Made by a program: the position numbers and the translations under genes. A stretch of DNA of 53,449 nucleotides, from assembly GCA_035371485.1 (NCBI GenBank), contig DAOOWV010000003.1, positions 1 to 53,449 of the forward strand, in the 5' to 3' direction. Numbering within the stretch: the stretch's first letter is position 1; each line of letters begins with the position of its first letter. Shown here in pieces: positions 1 to 8,162 of this stretch. Below the pieces are notes generated by a model. It was not told the origin of the DNA. It saw nothing but the letters and a program-made list of their open reading frames with translations, and ran no database searches. This DNA is from DAOOWV01 sp035371485 (GTDB lineage Bacteria > Patescibacteriota > Dojkabacteria > JAFGLO01).

Positions 1-1146
1 ACCTATTTATTATCAAAAAAAAGACACAAAACTAAAGTTACACTAAAACAATCAGATCTAGCTCATTTTATCTCGTATATCGGAAGAATTGTAGACTCTA
101 AACCCTCTTTACCAGTTTTGGGAAATATACTTGTTGAAGCCCAAAAGGATTCACTGATCCTTACTGCAACAAACTTAGAGGTAAGTATGCAGGTTACTGT
201 CCCCGCTGAAGTGTCAGAAAAGGGAGTTACTACTGTTCCCGCAAGAACATTCGCAGAATTCGTTGCAACACTGCAAGACGATACGGTTACATTAAGGTTA
301 GAAGGACAAATTCTACATGTTGAAACAAAGTCCAGTCAATCCCAGTTTAATACAATGAATAAAGATAATTTCCCTACCTTACCAGCACCAAGTGGAGATC
401 CAACACTTACTATTGATGGGAAAACTTTAAAAGAAACATTAGATTTGGTAAACTTTTCAACAGGAACTGATTCCTCAAACCCTGTTTTTACGGGTGTTTA
501 CGTTAACTTCGAAGGAGATAATCTTGCTTTCGTTTCATCGGATGGATTCAAATTATCGAGATATATCTTAAAAGTTGACCAAAAACCAGAATCATTACCG
601 TGGATAATACCTGTTAAAGGCTTACGTGAAGTTTCAAAACTTATTGATCCTGAATCTGAAGAAGATGTAGTTACCTTTCATGTAGTTGCAAAAGGAAAAC
701 AAATATTAATCTGTTACAAAAACGTTAATATTTATACCAGATTAATAGATGGAGAGTTCCCTGATTATAAAGCAGTAATTCCCAAGGACTATCAATCTAA
801 AGCAGTTTTGTCTTTCTCCGCAATGAAAGATGCCTTAAGACAAATTAATATTTTTGCACGATACATTCCTGGAAACCACATCTCATTATCAATGGATAAA
901 GAAACACAATCAATAGTTTTAGAAGCAACACTCTCAGAAGTTGGAAGTAATAAGACCGTTGTTCCAGCTAAAATTGAAGGTGACAATTTAAAATTAAAGT
1001 TTAGCTCAAAAATTCTCGGAGACATTTTTAATGTAGTAGCTGATGGAGAATTAACTTTTGAGGGCAAACCAGATTCTGCTTCTGTTATCAAAATTGACAG
1101 TTACAAGGATTATATTCACGTTGTAATGCCACTTAGTGTGACGTAA
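1..1146 (+). CDS. dnaN: DNA polymerase III sliding clamp (beta subunit), 5' end not seen
   Basis: The beta clamp encircles DNA and tethers the replicative polymerase. The frame is open from base 1 and gives 381 residues, close to the family's usual 365-380. Clamp-like sequence starts at once (KVTLKQSDLAHFISYIGRIV), followed by the family blocks KPSLPVLGNILVEA, LTATNLEVS and a C-terminal HVVMPLSVT. No ATG, GTG or TTG lies in frame upstream of the conserved start, and the first TTG (118) falls inside the first clamp domain, so the real start is probably left of the window or non-canonical. dnaE and dnaA are within 15 kb, so this is a replication-gene neighbourhood. Confidence 0.95.
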   Translation, partial: TYLLSKKRHKTKVTLKQSDLAHFISYIGRIVDSKPSLPVLGNILVEAQKDSLILTATNLEVSMQVTVPAEVSEKGVTTVPARTFAEFVATLQDDTVTLRLEGQILHVETKSSQSQFNTMNKDNFPTLPAPSGDPTLTIDGKTLKETLDLVNFSTGTDSSNPVFTGVYVNFEGDNLAFVSSDGFKLSRYILKVDQKPESLPWIIPVKGLREVSKLIDPESEEDVVTFHVVAKGKQILICYKNVNIYTRLIDGEFPDYKAVIPKDYQSKAVLSFSAMKDALRQINIFARYIPGNHISLSMDKETQSIVLEATLSEVGSNKTVVPAKIEGDNLKLKFSSKILGDIFNVVADGELTFEGKPDSASVIKIDSYKDYIHVVMPLSVT

Positions 1147-1246
1147 TCAGTGATTAGTGACTAGATATTCATTTTCCACTTGTTCGTTTGTTCATTTATT
1201 CACTTGTTCATTCGTTCACTCTTTCACTTGTTCGTTAGTTCGTTTC
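1147..1246. repeat. Mixed period-7 then period-8 degenerate array
   Basis: Directly after the dnaN stop codon there is a short period-7 run (CAGTGAT, TAGTGAC, about 1148-1161). From 1183 to 1246 come eight uninterrupted octamers of the form TTC(A/G)(C/T)TNN, for example TTCGTTTG and TTCACTTG. Units differ in sequence but the spacing is exact. It belongs to the dispersed family described in the findings. Confidence 0.85.
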
Positions 1247-1296
1247 AACCAGAAGTTGACCAACCTTACTTTTTGAAAATATAGGAGGGCTAGCAT

Positions 1297-2007
1297 TCAC
1301 TTGTTTTGGGGTTCAAATCCAGGTAAATATTTCATTCCGTAGTTTTTACCAATCATCAAACAATAACCTTTTCTTGCCATTGCTTTTATATTAGCTGGAA
1401 AACCAATGTTTCGTATTTTTTTGCGGATTCTCCAAATAATTGAATAAAGAGAGGCTAATGAGATATATTGATTTTCACACCTCACAGCAAGCAAAAGCTG
1501 TTCTTTGGTTACAATATTTCCCTCATTTAAAAGAAGTTGCTCAAAAGTTTTATATTCTAGTGGAGTCAAAAATAAAGAGAAATAGTCATATTTTATGGTT
1601 CCTATAAGAGGATTAATCACTACTTTTTTATTGAATTTCTCACCAAGATGGTGCAATAAAACTTTCTGCTTATAAAGTGCAATTTTATTAATTAACAATT
1701 CTACACGCACTGGTTTCCAAAAACGCTCGACAATAAATTCATTGTACCATTCACTAATTCCAATATCTTCAACGCTATAACCACAAATACTAAATACACC
1801 AATATCCTGACCACTTTTTTGGATCATACGTAAAAATTTAGTTCGTTCAATTCCTTCAAGATCTACAACACATACCCCACTTCCGATATAATCTAGTTGA
1901 CTATAATCTTTAACGTTAATTACTTTATCGCATATTATCTCCAAATTACGAAGTATTGCATTTTTTAGGAAGCAATCTTCCATACATACTGCACCTGAAA
2001 AGTTCAT
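1297..2007 (-). CDS. Response regulator, receiver plus OmpR-type winged helix
   Basis: Predicted two-component response regulator of 236 residues. The N-terminal receiver keeps the expected landmarks: acidic E10/D11, phospho-acceptor D49 in VVDLEG, S73 at the Thr/Ser switch position and the invariant K98-P99 (RFWKPVRVELLINKI). The C-terminal third is an OmpR/PhoB winged helix (LTPLEYKTFEQLLLNEGN, then IWRIRKKIRNIGFPANIKA). No histidine kinase lies in the window, so it is an orphan here and its targets are unknown. It is transcribed away from the small membrane protein at 2089, with an 81-base shared upstream region. Its C-terminus lies over a GGGGTTCAAATCC string that looks like a tRNA T-arm but has no tRNA around it. 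Confidence 0.85.
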   Translation of the reverse strand: MNFSGAVCMEDCFLKNAILRNLEIICDKVINVKDYSQLDYIGSGVCVVDLEGIERTKFLRMIQKSGQDIGVFSICGYSVEDIGISEWYNEFIVERFWKPVRVELLINKIALYKQKVLLHHLGEKFNKKVVINPLIGTIKYDYFSLFLTPLEYKTFEQLLLNEGNIVTKEQLLLAVRCENQYISLASLYSIIWRIRKKIRNIGFPANIKAMARKGYCLMIGKNYGMKYLPGFEPQNK

Positions 2008-2088
2008 TAGTTTTAGTTGATAAAAGTATAATTTACTGATATTATAATTTCACAGAAGTAACGTACTCAATATTAAAATAGTAACCTT

Positions 2089-2421
2089 ATGACATTTTTT
2101 TTATCAATTATTACAATATCGTTTATTGAGGCTTATCTTCTTTTCTTTCTATCTCAAATTGATAGTTTTTCACCTTACAATATTATTGGAAAAATAGACT
2201 ATTCAAATGTAATTATTGTCGTATTTTTGATTACTAACCTAGTGATGAATGCTCTAAGCTTTTTGGCTGGAGGATTTCTAATTCAAAGAGAAAAAATAAA
2301 GAAGAAAAAAGATCCAAATTATAATCCGATAACGATTAAAATTAAAAAAACGATCTTATACACCAACATTATTGCATCCTTGGTAATATGTGCAATATGG
2401 ACTATTTATATTGCGATTTAA
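2089..2421 (+). CDS. Small hydrophobic protein, about three membrane segments
   Basis: I do not recognise this 110-residue protein. It has hydrophobic stretches at about residues 1-22, 40-65 and 88-110, separated by a basic loop (REKIKKKKDPNYN). That suggests three membrane passes with a positively charged cytoplasmic loop. It is divergent from the response regulator at 1297-2007, and a shared promoter region makes co-regulation possible, but this is inference only. The gene after it is convergent, with 51 bases between stop codons. Confidence 0.6.
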   Translation: MTFFLSIITISFIEAYLLFFLSQIDSFSPYNIIGKIDYSNVIIVVFLITNLVMNALSFLAGGFLIQREKIKKKKDPNYNPITIKIKKTILYTNIIASLVICAIWTIYIAI

Positions 2422-2472
2422 AAAAGTCAATACAAATTGAAATTATTACACAGAAAATTTAATATTTTCGAA

Positions 2473-3129
2473 TCAGGGAGATTTACTTACTTCGGTTACT
2501 GAATGATCTAATACTGAACCGGTATCAACTGCAGAAACATCAGATAATGGAATATAAATCCCATCCATTCTTTCTTCAACCCAATTTTGCTTAGATATGA
2601 TTTTATAAGGTAACAAATCCCTTAAGATAACATGAATTTGATCAACATTTTCTTTGTCACCTATTAACAGAATTAATCTTGCAGGTAATCTTAATTCTGT
2701 TTCTATATTCAACAAATAAATACCTGAAACATATGAAAACCAATATTTATTAAGAATACTGAATTCGTACATTTTATCAATTGAATATACTCCTCTTGTT
2801 GTAATTTTATGTTCTACTAACTCTGGTGGCACACTCCACATAACAAAAGTTAAAAATATCATCGCAACAGTAACTGCAATTAACATATACTGTCTTATAA
2901 TGAAAAAGAAAGTAATTGCACAAAGAGCAATAAAAACAATTCTTATGTAATCTTCTTTGGGTCTTTTTCTAAAAAACCTCATTGGAGCTTTCCAAGTCAT
3001 CAAAACCTCGTATTTTAAATTTTCCAATGCATTTTCCCTTGGCACGACTTGAGTTTCCTTACTTTTTACAGATGTTTTTTTACCGGCCTGATTAATTCTG
3101 TAAATTGTTGAGTCTAAAAATCCAGCCAT
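2473..3129 (-). CDS. Membrane protein of unknown function, two central membrane helices
   Basis: The 218-residue protein has a soluble, basic N-terminus (about 1-60, including FRKRPKEDY). Two adjacent hydrophobic helices follow at about 63-100 (IVFIALCAITFFFIIRQYML and IAVTVAMIFLTFVMW). The C-terminal region of about 110 residues is predicted soluble and resembles a bacterial PH-like fold in its beta-rich pattern, but that is a weak impression. No catalytic motif is visible. It lies just downstream of the recO/peptide-binding-protein pair on the same strand, with a 97-base gap that may contain its own promoter. Confidence 0.6.
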   Translation of the reverse strand: MAGFLDSTIYRINQAGKKTSVKSKETQVVPRENALENLKYEVLMTWKAPMRFFRKRPKEDYIRIVFIALCAITFFFIIRQYMLIAVTVAMIFLTFVMWSVPPELVEHKITTRGVYSIDKMYEFSILNKYWFSYVSGIYLLNIETELRLPARLILLIGDKENVDQIHVILRDLLPYKIISKQNWVEERMDGIYIPLSDVSAVDTGSVLDHSVTEVSKSP

Positions 3130-3226
3130 TTGAAATAAATTTACAAATTATACACATATTTTACATCATTTTATAATTCTTGTCCAAAAAGCAAAAGGTT
3201 AAAAGAATAATTTTTCACTCACTCCT

Positions 3227-3742
3227 CTACGGTTTCCAAAGATTTTTTCCAAATTCACCCTCAACAAATTCATGCAACTTATGACGTTCAATTTTATTAA
3301 TATCCAAACTTAGCTCTTCACAGATTTTTTTCAAGAAGCTCTCTCTCAATTTCTGCGCCTCTCCTTTGGAAATGTTTCTAACAGAAAGGACTTTTATAAG
3401 TTTCAAAAGATATTTATAGATTTCAACTGCAACATACTGTTCTGGTAATAATTTACATAAAATATTGGTAACATAAAGAACTGTAAACTGATTTTCTAAA
3501 TTCATAAGTATATTAGGCTCTTCGTAACCTAATATGGAATGAAGTGTTCGAAATCCAGATTTATCTTGTATAGATATTTCAACACAATTAAGCAAACCAA
3601 TTGCAGGAGAAATCTTTCTACTATATGCACCATTAACTCCCAAAGCATATCTTCCTAATTTTGGACTAAAAATCCAAATCAACTTACTATTATCACGAAC
3701 CTTTATATGTCTAATAACTATTCCACTATCATTTACTATCAT
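3227..3742 (-). CDS. recO: RecO-like DNA repair protein, short form
   Basis: RecO helps RecR load RecA onto SSB-coated single-stranded DNA. The N-terminal part fits the RecO OB-fold pattern: GIVIRHIKVRDNSKLIWIFS, then a GRYALGVNGAYSR-type loop and a LLNCVEISIQDK strand. A helical region follows, with a C-terminal HEFVEGEFGKNL resembling the usual RecO ending. At 171 residues it is shorter than the usual 230-250, and the cysteine zinc site of many RecO proteins is missing. The gene overlaps the 3' end of the upstream peptide-binding-protein gene by 14 bases, so the two are likely co-translated. Assignment rests on fold-level similarity seen by eye. Confidence 0.6.
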   Translation of the reverse strand: MIVNDSGIVIRHIKVRDNSKLIWIFSPKLGRYALGVNGAYSRKISPAIGLLNCVEISIQDKSGFRTLHSILGYEEPNILMNLENQFTVLYVTNILCKLLPEQYVAVEIYKYLLKLIKVLSVRNISKGEAQKLRESFLKKICEELSLDINKIERHKLHEFVEGEFGKNLWKP

Positions 3743-5555
3743 CTCTTTTGCCTACCTTCCATTTATAGATTGTGTAAAACCTTTCTTCCAAATGTGTGCT
3801 CATCATAACCTCAACACCACTTATTTTGCTATCAACGTAATATTCAACAGTAGGGTGAAAAAGGTAGAGTGCTGGCATATCATAAACCCAAAAATCCAAC
3901 ATTTCACTATACATTTTTTTTCTTTGTACTTTATCCATTGTCTGTCTTGCACGTTCAAGTCTTACATCAACCTGAGTACTTGCATACTGTGAAAGATTAT
4001 ATCCTGGATGCTCAACCTGACTTGAATGCCAAAGGGTATAAGGATCCGGATCTCTTCCTTGTTCAACCTCGAAAAGCAATAACTCAAAATTTCTTGTTTG
4101 AATAGTTTCGGATGCTATTTTTTGAAAATCTTGGGGATCTTTTTCTATTAAAACACCTCCAGCTTTAAATGAGTTAACGATGAAATCAATTATTTTCTCA
4201 TTGTTTTCACTATTCATATAAGAAATTTTCATTGAAAGAACTTCCCCATTTTTTTCACGATAACCTGTAGTTTCATTTATTTTCCAACCAAGTGAGACTA
4301 ACGCTTTATCTGCTTTTTCAAGATTAAATTTAAAATATTCAAGATTAGGATCAAATGCCCATGAGTCAGTAGGTATTGGACTATATGCAGGGGAATCACC
4401 CTCCCCAAGATATTGTACTAAAGCATCTCTATCGATAAGCATTGACAATGTTCGCCTAAGTTCTGGATCTGTTACCACTGAAGGGACTTGTGTTCCATCA
4501 ACGGTTTTGGTTGCCCCTACGTTAATAAAAATCATTTTAACATTGTGACTTAATGGAATAACATGTCTTTCAAAATATGGATATTCCTGCTCCAAAACAT
4601 CAATAATTGCTTTAGTTGGATTTACAACAGAATGTATCTTCTTTCTTCTTATTTCTTTTATTAAATCAGTTTCACTTCCAAACAGCCTAAAATGAATTTC
4701 TTCAAGTTCTGGTTTTATTCCAAAATACTCTTCATTTCTAACCAAGACCACGGTATCAGTATTATGACTTTTAACAATATAAGGTCCAGTACCTATTGGA
4801 AATTGGTTGAAAATACTTAAAACAATATTATCTTCACCTCTTATTTCTTGCCAAATATGTTTTGGTACAATTCCCAAAGAGATCGTCTCTAAAAATACAG
4901 GACTTGCACTAGGTAAAATAAACTTAACTCTGAAATCATCTATTTTTTCGACTTTAATATTTTGTTCACCTATCTTTGGATATCGTGAAAAGGTAAACAC
5001 TACATCATCTGCAGTAAATCTTATTGGATCTTCATCCTGTGCACGTTTATGCCAAAGCACATCATCCCTTAATGTAAATACATATTCAGTTTGATCACTA
5101 TTAATGATATAACCTTGAGCCAAATAATAAGTTAATTTCCCTTCTTCATCAACGGTAAAAAGTGGTGAGTAAACAAGAGTTTCTATGTCCTTCTCAGCTT
5201 GATTATTACCATCTACCAATGGATTTATCACTAGTTTTGAAAACTCTCCAGTATTTGGATCTCTTGTCATAGGATTAAGATAGGCTTCATATAGAATTTG
5301 CTTCTCATTTGAATAAACATACCAATCGGAAGAGAATGCCCACCCAATCAATGGGAATACAACAATACTAGAAATAAAAATATAACTTAAAGGTCTTGTT
5401 TTTTTTATAATATTTAATAACCAATCGGGATAATTCCAAAACCAATCTCTAAACTTATAAAAGCCGTTTGATAAACTTGTAAAAAATTTTTTTATGAAAT
5501 TAACCAACCCCTTGAAATTTGAAATTTTAAATTCTAAATTATACCTGTCCACCAC
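3729..5555 (-). CDS. Family 5 extracellular solute-binding protein (oligopeptide type), membrane-anchored
   Basis: The 608-residue protein matches the SBP_bac_5/OppA family, which captures peptides outside the membrane for ABC import. Typical blocks include YIINSDQTEYVFTLRDDVLWH, FTADDVVFTF, the PIGTGPYIVK loop and DPELRRTLSMLIDRDALVQ. Instead of a lipoprotein signal it has a basic, aromatic cytoplasmic stretch and one membrane helix at about residues 57-75 (YIFISSIVVFPLIGWAF). No permease or ATPase gene is next to it. The GTG start at 5555 lies inside a period-7 repeat array, and residues about 5-14 (YNLEFKISNF) are encoded by another, so the true start is uncertain. A TTG at residue 17 is an alternative. 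Confidence 0.85.
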   Translation of the reverse strand: MVDRYNLEFKISNFKGLVNFIKKFFTSLSNGFYKFRDWFWNYPDWLLNIIKKTRPLSYIFISSIVVFPLIGWAFSSDWYVYSNEKQILYEAYLNPMTRDPNTGEFSKLVINPLVDGNNQAEKDIETLVYSPLFTVDEEGKLTYYLAQGYIINSDQTEYVFTLRDDVLWHKRAQDEDPIRFTADDVVFTFSRYPKIGEQNIKVEKIDDFRVKFILPSASPVFLETISLGIVPKHIWQEIRGEDNIVLSIFNQFPIGTGPYIVKSHNTDTVVLVRNEEYFGIKPELEEIHFRLFGSETDLIKEIRRKKIHSVVNPTKAIIDVLEQEYPYFERHVIPLSHNVKMIFINVGATKTVDGTQVPSVVTDPELRRTLSMLIDRDALVQYLGEGDSPAYSPIPTDSWAFDPNLEYFKFNLEKADKALVSLGWKINETTGYREKNGEVLSMKISYMNSENNEKIIDFIVNSFKAGGVLIEKDPQDFQKIASETIQTRNFELLLFEVEQGRDPDPYTLWHSSQVEHPGYNLSQYASTQVDVRLERARQTMDKVQRKKMYSEMLDFWVYDMPALYLFHPTVEYYVDSKISGVEVMMSTHLEERFYTIYKWKVGKRDDSK

Positions 5556-5610
5556 CTACCACTTACTACCTAACAATCAATATATCCCTTATCACTCATC
5601 ATCTATCATT
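5515..5610. repeat. Two adjacent period-7 arrays
   Basis: Four AAATTNN heptamers run at 5515-5542 (AAATTTG, AAATTTT, AAATTCT, AAATTAT). After a six-base break, a second heptamer series runs to about 5610 (CCTACCA, CTTACTA and later TATCACT, TATCATT). The annotated GTG start of the solute-binding protein lies in the second series and its first codons in the first. Confidence 0.75.
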
Positions 5611-5628
5611 TATATATTCATCAGTTTA

Positions 5629-5850
5629 TTAGCTCGCCTTTACAATCCAAACGGTCAATGCTACAAAAATCACTGCAACACCTATTGTTAAATATAATAT
5701 CACTTTCTCAACACCCCTTCTTGCTCTGAATGTTTCACCAGTTCCACCCAAAAATCCACTCTGTCCATCACTTCTATTTTGAATAAGAATTAGTAAAACT
5801 AATATTACAGTTACAACAATGTGAGAAATATACAACCAATTACTTGCCAT
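5629..5850 (-). CDS. secG: Preprotein translocase subunit SecG
   Basis: SecG is the small auxiliary subunit of the SecYEG channel. The 73-residue length, two membrane helices (about 5-24 and 50-70) and the central SGFLGGTGETFRARRGVEK loop are diagnostic of the family: a glycine-rich segment, then an F-R-rich stretch before the second helix. It is transcribed toward the solute-binding protein, with 73 bases of repeat-containing spacer between, and may share a transcript with it. SecA is encoded at the right edge of the window. Confidence 0.93.
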   Translation of the reverse strand: MASNWLYISHIVVTVILVLLILIQNRSDGQSGFLGGTGETFRARRGVEKVILYLTIGVAVIFVALTVWIVKAS

Positions 5851-5936
5851 AAATTTCTAATTCATTAATTATTTAGTTAACATAGCGATTATAGCACAAC
5901 AATCAATATGTGACAATTAAAAGCAGTATTGAAAAT

Positions 5937-6503
5937 TTACTTCATTTGGGTAGTAGCAGCACAAGTAATATTATAATCTGAAGAACCTCCGGTACAATAG
6001 CAAATCTCCCCTTCATCACCTTTTGCATTTGATTGTTTTACAGGACTAGTAGTATCTAATTGCACACACAGTGCATAAGAAGATGTATTTTCCGAGGACC
6101 TAGTGTAGGCATAACATCCATTACTCTTACAAGGTTCATTATTAAAATTAAAACCGTCAGAATAAACAGATAAATGATTCATCAATGAATCGTCTGATGT
6201 AGTTATTTTTGAATCTGTAATAGAAGTATCCTCAAGAGTCTCCTTAGACGGGAGAGATCTTATTGGAATAGTGAGAGTTATTATTCTTTCTCCACCACTT
6301 TGAGAATTAGAAATGATTGCAGTACTTGGAGTTCCATCCGAAATAATACCGATTCGGGGATATTCTGACTTGTCATTATAATAAGCCTGAAGCAATGATG
6401 CAATTTGATCAACATTTTTTACCTTTCTAGTTATCCTCCCTTGCTTTATAGCGTAAGATCCTCCAGCAATTGCACCTATGGAAAGTAGTCCGATTATGGC
6501 CAT
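5937..6503 (-). CDS. Type IV pilin-like protein with a disrupted leader frame
   Basis: The body is a close paralogue of the pilin at 7018-7533: the same hydrophobic helix (MAIIGLLSIGAIAGGSYAIK), the same six-cysteine pattern and the same NAKG block. The prepilin leader motif AFTLVELLIV is encoded just upstream (6504-6533) in frame with this body. No start codon exists between that motif and an in-frame TGA at 6555-6557. The only plausible start, TTG at 6556-6558, is one frame off. Removing one A from the AAAA run after that TTG would give MKSKENKVAFTLVELL, matching the paralogue's leader. So this is a frameshifted gene, a sequence error, or a gene needing slippage. Expected product: a minor pilin or pseudopilin. 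Confidence 0.75.
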   Translation of the reverse strand: MAIIGLLSIGAIAGGSYAIKQGRITRKVKNVDQIASLLQAYYNDKSEYPRIGIISDGTPSTAIISNSQSGGERIITLTIPIRSLPSKETLEDTSITDSKITTSDDSLMNHLSVYSDGFNFNNEPCKSNGCYAYTRSSENTSSYALCVQLDTTSPVKQSNAKGDEGEICYCTGGSSDYNITCAATTQMK

Positions 6504-6597
6504 GACTATAAGTAATTCTACTAAAGTAAATGCAACTTTATTTTCCTTTGATTTTCAAGTCAATATTTAAGAAATTTATTTATAATTATTACTTATC

Positions 6598-7014
6598 TTA
6601 TTTCCCATAGGTAACTAACTCACCATGAATATCATAGAACAATGAGATTATAAAACTACCAACGATTAATGATAGAGTATCCGATAATTCAATAGCTTTA
6701 ATAATTACAAAACCAGTATCAATGCTACCAATAGTTGTAGAAGTTACTCCAATTCCAGAGGCTATATATTGTGAAGCATAAAAACCCAAAACAACAAGAA
6801 CAGTCCCCATAATCAAACGGGTTAGAAAGTTTCTGGATACTGTAAGAAATTTGAGTGTATTATCTGTGAGGAACAAGAGTATTGCGATAAGCAAAATAGC
6901 TAGAAACGTAAATAGATTAAGAGGGGATACACTGATCCCCCCATAAACCCATATTCCTGTTATTACACATAACAAGGCGGAAAAAATCCCACCTAGCAGT
7001 TTACGAAACTTCAT
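6598..7014 (-). CDS. Four-helix membrane protein of unknown function
   Basis: The 138-residue protein has four hydrophobic helices, at about 7-28, 32-50, 68-88 and 100-130. It sits between two pilin paralogues on the same strand, three bases after the upstream pilin's stop codon, so it is probably translated from the pilin transcript. Spacing of the helices resembles small phage-holin-like membrane proteins, but no conserved residue supports that. A role with the neighbouring pilins is inferred only from position. Confidence 0.6.
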   Translation of the reverse strand: MKFRKLLGGIFSALLCVITGIWVYGGISVSPLNLFTFLAILLIAILLFLTDNTLKFLTVSRNFLTRLIMGTVLVVLGFYASQYIASGIGVTSTTIGSIDTGFVIIKAIELSDTLSLIVGSFIISLFYDIHGELVTYGK

Positions 7015-7017
7015 CTT

Positions 7018-7533
7018 TTATTTTCTAGCTGTTGTTGCTTCACAAGTTGCATTATAATTGGTTCCTCCACCAACACAATAACAATGTTCTTTTGTATTAG
7101 CAGCAGTTCCTTTGGCATTTGACTCTTTTATATCAGTATCGGTATCTAGCTGAACGCAAAGAGAATACTTTTCCGCACCTCCATACGAATAAGCATAACA
7201 ACCATCACTACTACACGGTTCATTTTTGAATGAAAATCCCTCAGCATACGAAGCCAGTGCACTGTCAGCAACCAAACCATCTACATCTACAGTTGTTGCT
7301 CCAATAGGAAGTTTAGTAACACCGATCGCATTAGGATAGTCCAATTTATCGCCGTAATATGCCTGAAATAAAGTTGCTATCATATCTACGTTCTTCATTT
7401 TCCTAGATATTCTACCTTGCTTAATAGCATAGGAACCTCCAGCTATAGCACCAATTGAAAGCAATCCAATTATAGCCATAACAATCAATAGCTCTACTAA
7501 TGTAAAAGCCTTGGTCTTTGACCTTCGTCTCAT
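7018..7533 (-). CDS. Type IV pilin-like protein (prepilin)
   Basis: A class III prepilin with leader MRRRSKTKA followed by FTLVELLIVMAIIGLL: cleavage is expected before F, with E at position 5 of the mature protein and a hydrophobic N-terminal helix. I chose ATG at 7531-7533 over an earlier in-frame ATG at 7599, because the leader then has the normal nine residues. The mature domain has six cysteines (NEPC, DGCYAY, YSLCVQLD, HCYC, TCEAT), likely three disulphides. Its substrate-processing peptidase (PilD) is not in the window, but the assembly ATPases PilB/PilT and platform PilC are at 45.4-50.3 kb. It is a likely structural or minor pilin. Confidence 0.88.
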   Translation of the reverse strand: MRRRSKTKAFTLVELLIVMAIIGLLSIGAIAGGSYAIKQGRISRKMKNVDMIATLFQAYYGDKLDYPNAIGVTKLPIGATTVDVDGLVADSALASYAEGFSFKNEPCSSDGCYAYSYGGAEKYSLCVQLDTDTDIKESNAKGTAANTKEHCYCVGGGTNYNATCEATTARK

Positions 7534-7607
7534 AAATAGACAGTTAAAAATTAAATAGTAATCACAATTCATTATAACAATGTAAAAGATTTTTGTCAAT
7601 AGGAAAC

Positions 7608-7698
7608 GAGTGCTGAATTATGAGTTCTAAGTTCTGGGTTATGAATTATGAGTGCTTAGTTCGGAGTGCTGAATTGTGAGTGCTAGGTTATTAATTAG
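7608..7698. repeat. Thirteen-unit degenerate heptamer array
   Basis: Thirteen consecutive heptamers without a phase slip. GAGTGCT occurs four times exactly, GAATTAT twice, and the rest are variants such as GAGTTCT, GAATTGT and AGGTTAT. This is the clearest member of the family. It fills the spacer upstream of the pilin gene and downstream of the four-helix-bundle gene. Confidence 0.92.
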
Positions 7699-7720
7699 AT
7701 ATTATTGTATTTTAGAGAAC

Positions 7721-8077
7721 TTATGATTTAAGGTTTTTCTTTGTAGAAATGATAATGCTTTTAATTATTTTAAAAATTGAGTTTGCTTCTAACAGTAATT
7801 CCACAGTATCGATTTTCAATGTCTCTTTAATTAGTTCCAACCAATAAATAGTTTCATCTGTTTCTTTTTGAGCAATATTTAGTTTGTGAATAAAATCCAT
7901 TTTACTTTCAGCATTTTGAGCTTCTCTTACATTTGCACCTATCGATGTTCCAGACCTAAGTAGTTGTTCACTAAGGATAAATTCATTTTTATCCTCTCTA
8001 ATATATTTACAAAAGTAAAAAATTTTAATTGCAAACTTAAAAGTCCTTTCCTGTATACCAATTGAATCCCTACTCAT
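7721..8077 (-). CDS. Four-helix-bundle protein, 23S rRNA intervening-sequence (S23) family
   Basis: The 118-residue protein carries the family signature LRSGTSIGANVREAQNAESK followed by DFIHKLNIAQKETDETIYWL, the hallmark of the S23/IVP four-helix-bundle family. Members are found inside 23S rRNA intervening sequences and free-standing in many genomes; the molecular role is unknown and a pentameric ring has been seen structurally. This is one of three paralogues here (others at 8874 and 21817). It is flanked by period-7 arrays on both sides, and no rRNA is nearby. Confidence 0.9.
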   Translation of the reverse strand: MSRDSIGIQERTFKFAIKIFYFCKYIREDKNEFILSEQLLRSGTSIGANVREAQNAESKMDFIHKLNIAQKETDETIYWLELIKETLKIDTVELLLEANSIFKIIKSIIISTKKNLKS

Positions 8078-8114
8078 TATTATTGAAATTTATAATGTTT
8101 AACAAAAACTCACC

Positions 8115-8130
8115 TGCCTGACGTCAGGCA
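8115..8130. repeat. 16-base perfect palindrome, GC-rich
   Basis: TGCCTGACGTCAGGCA is a perfect 16-base palindrome in an otherwise A+T-rich spacer between the four-helix-bundle gene and EF-P. It has no adjacent T-tract, so it does not look like a terminator. It shares the GCCTG core with the hairpin at 13958-13997. Confidence 0.8.
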
Positions 8131-8134
8131 CGGT

Positions 8135-8162
8135 AACTCACAACTTCTAACCCATAACTAAT
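8135..8162. repeat. Period-7 array, four units
   Basis: AACTCAC, AACTTCT, AACCCAT and AACTAAT follow each other without gaps and run into the EF-P stop codon. Confidence 0.7.

Noticed and set aside
1308..1320. tRNA gene or remnant (GGGGTTCAAATCC, T-arm-like)
   Set aside because: No acceptor, D or anticodon arms can be drawn around it, and the T-stem has a mismatch. It lies inside a coding C-terminus.
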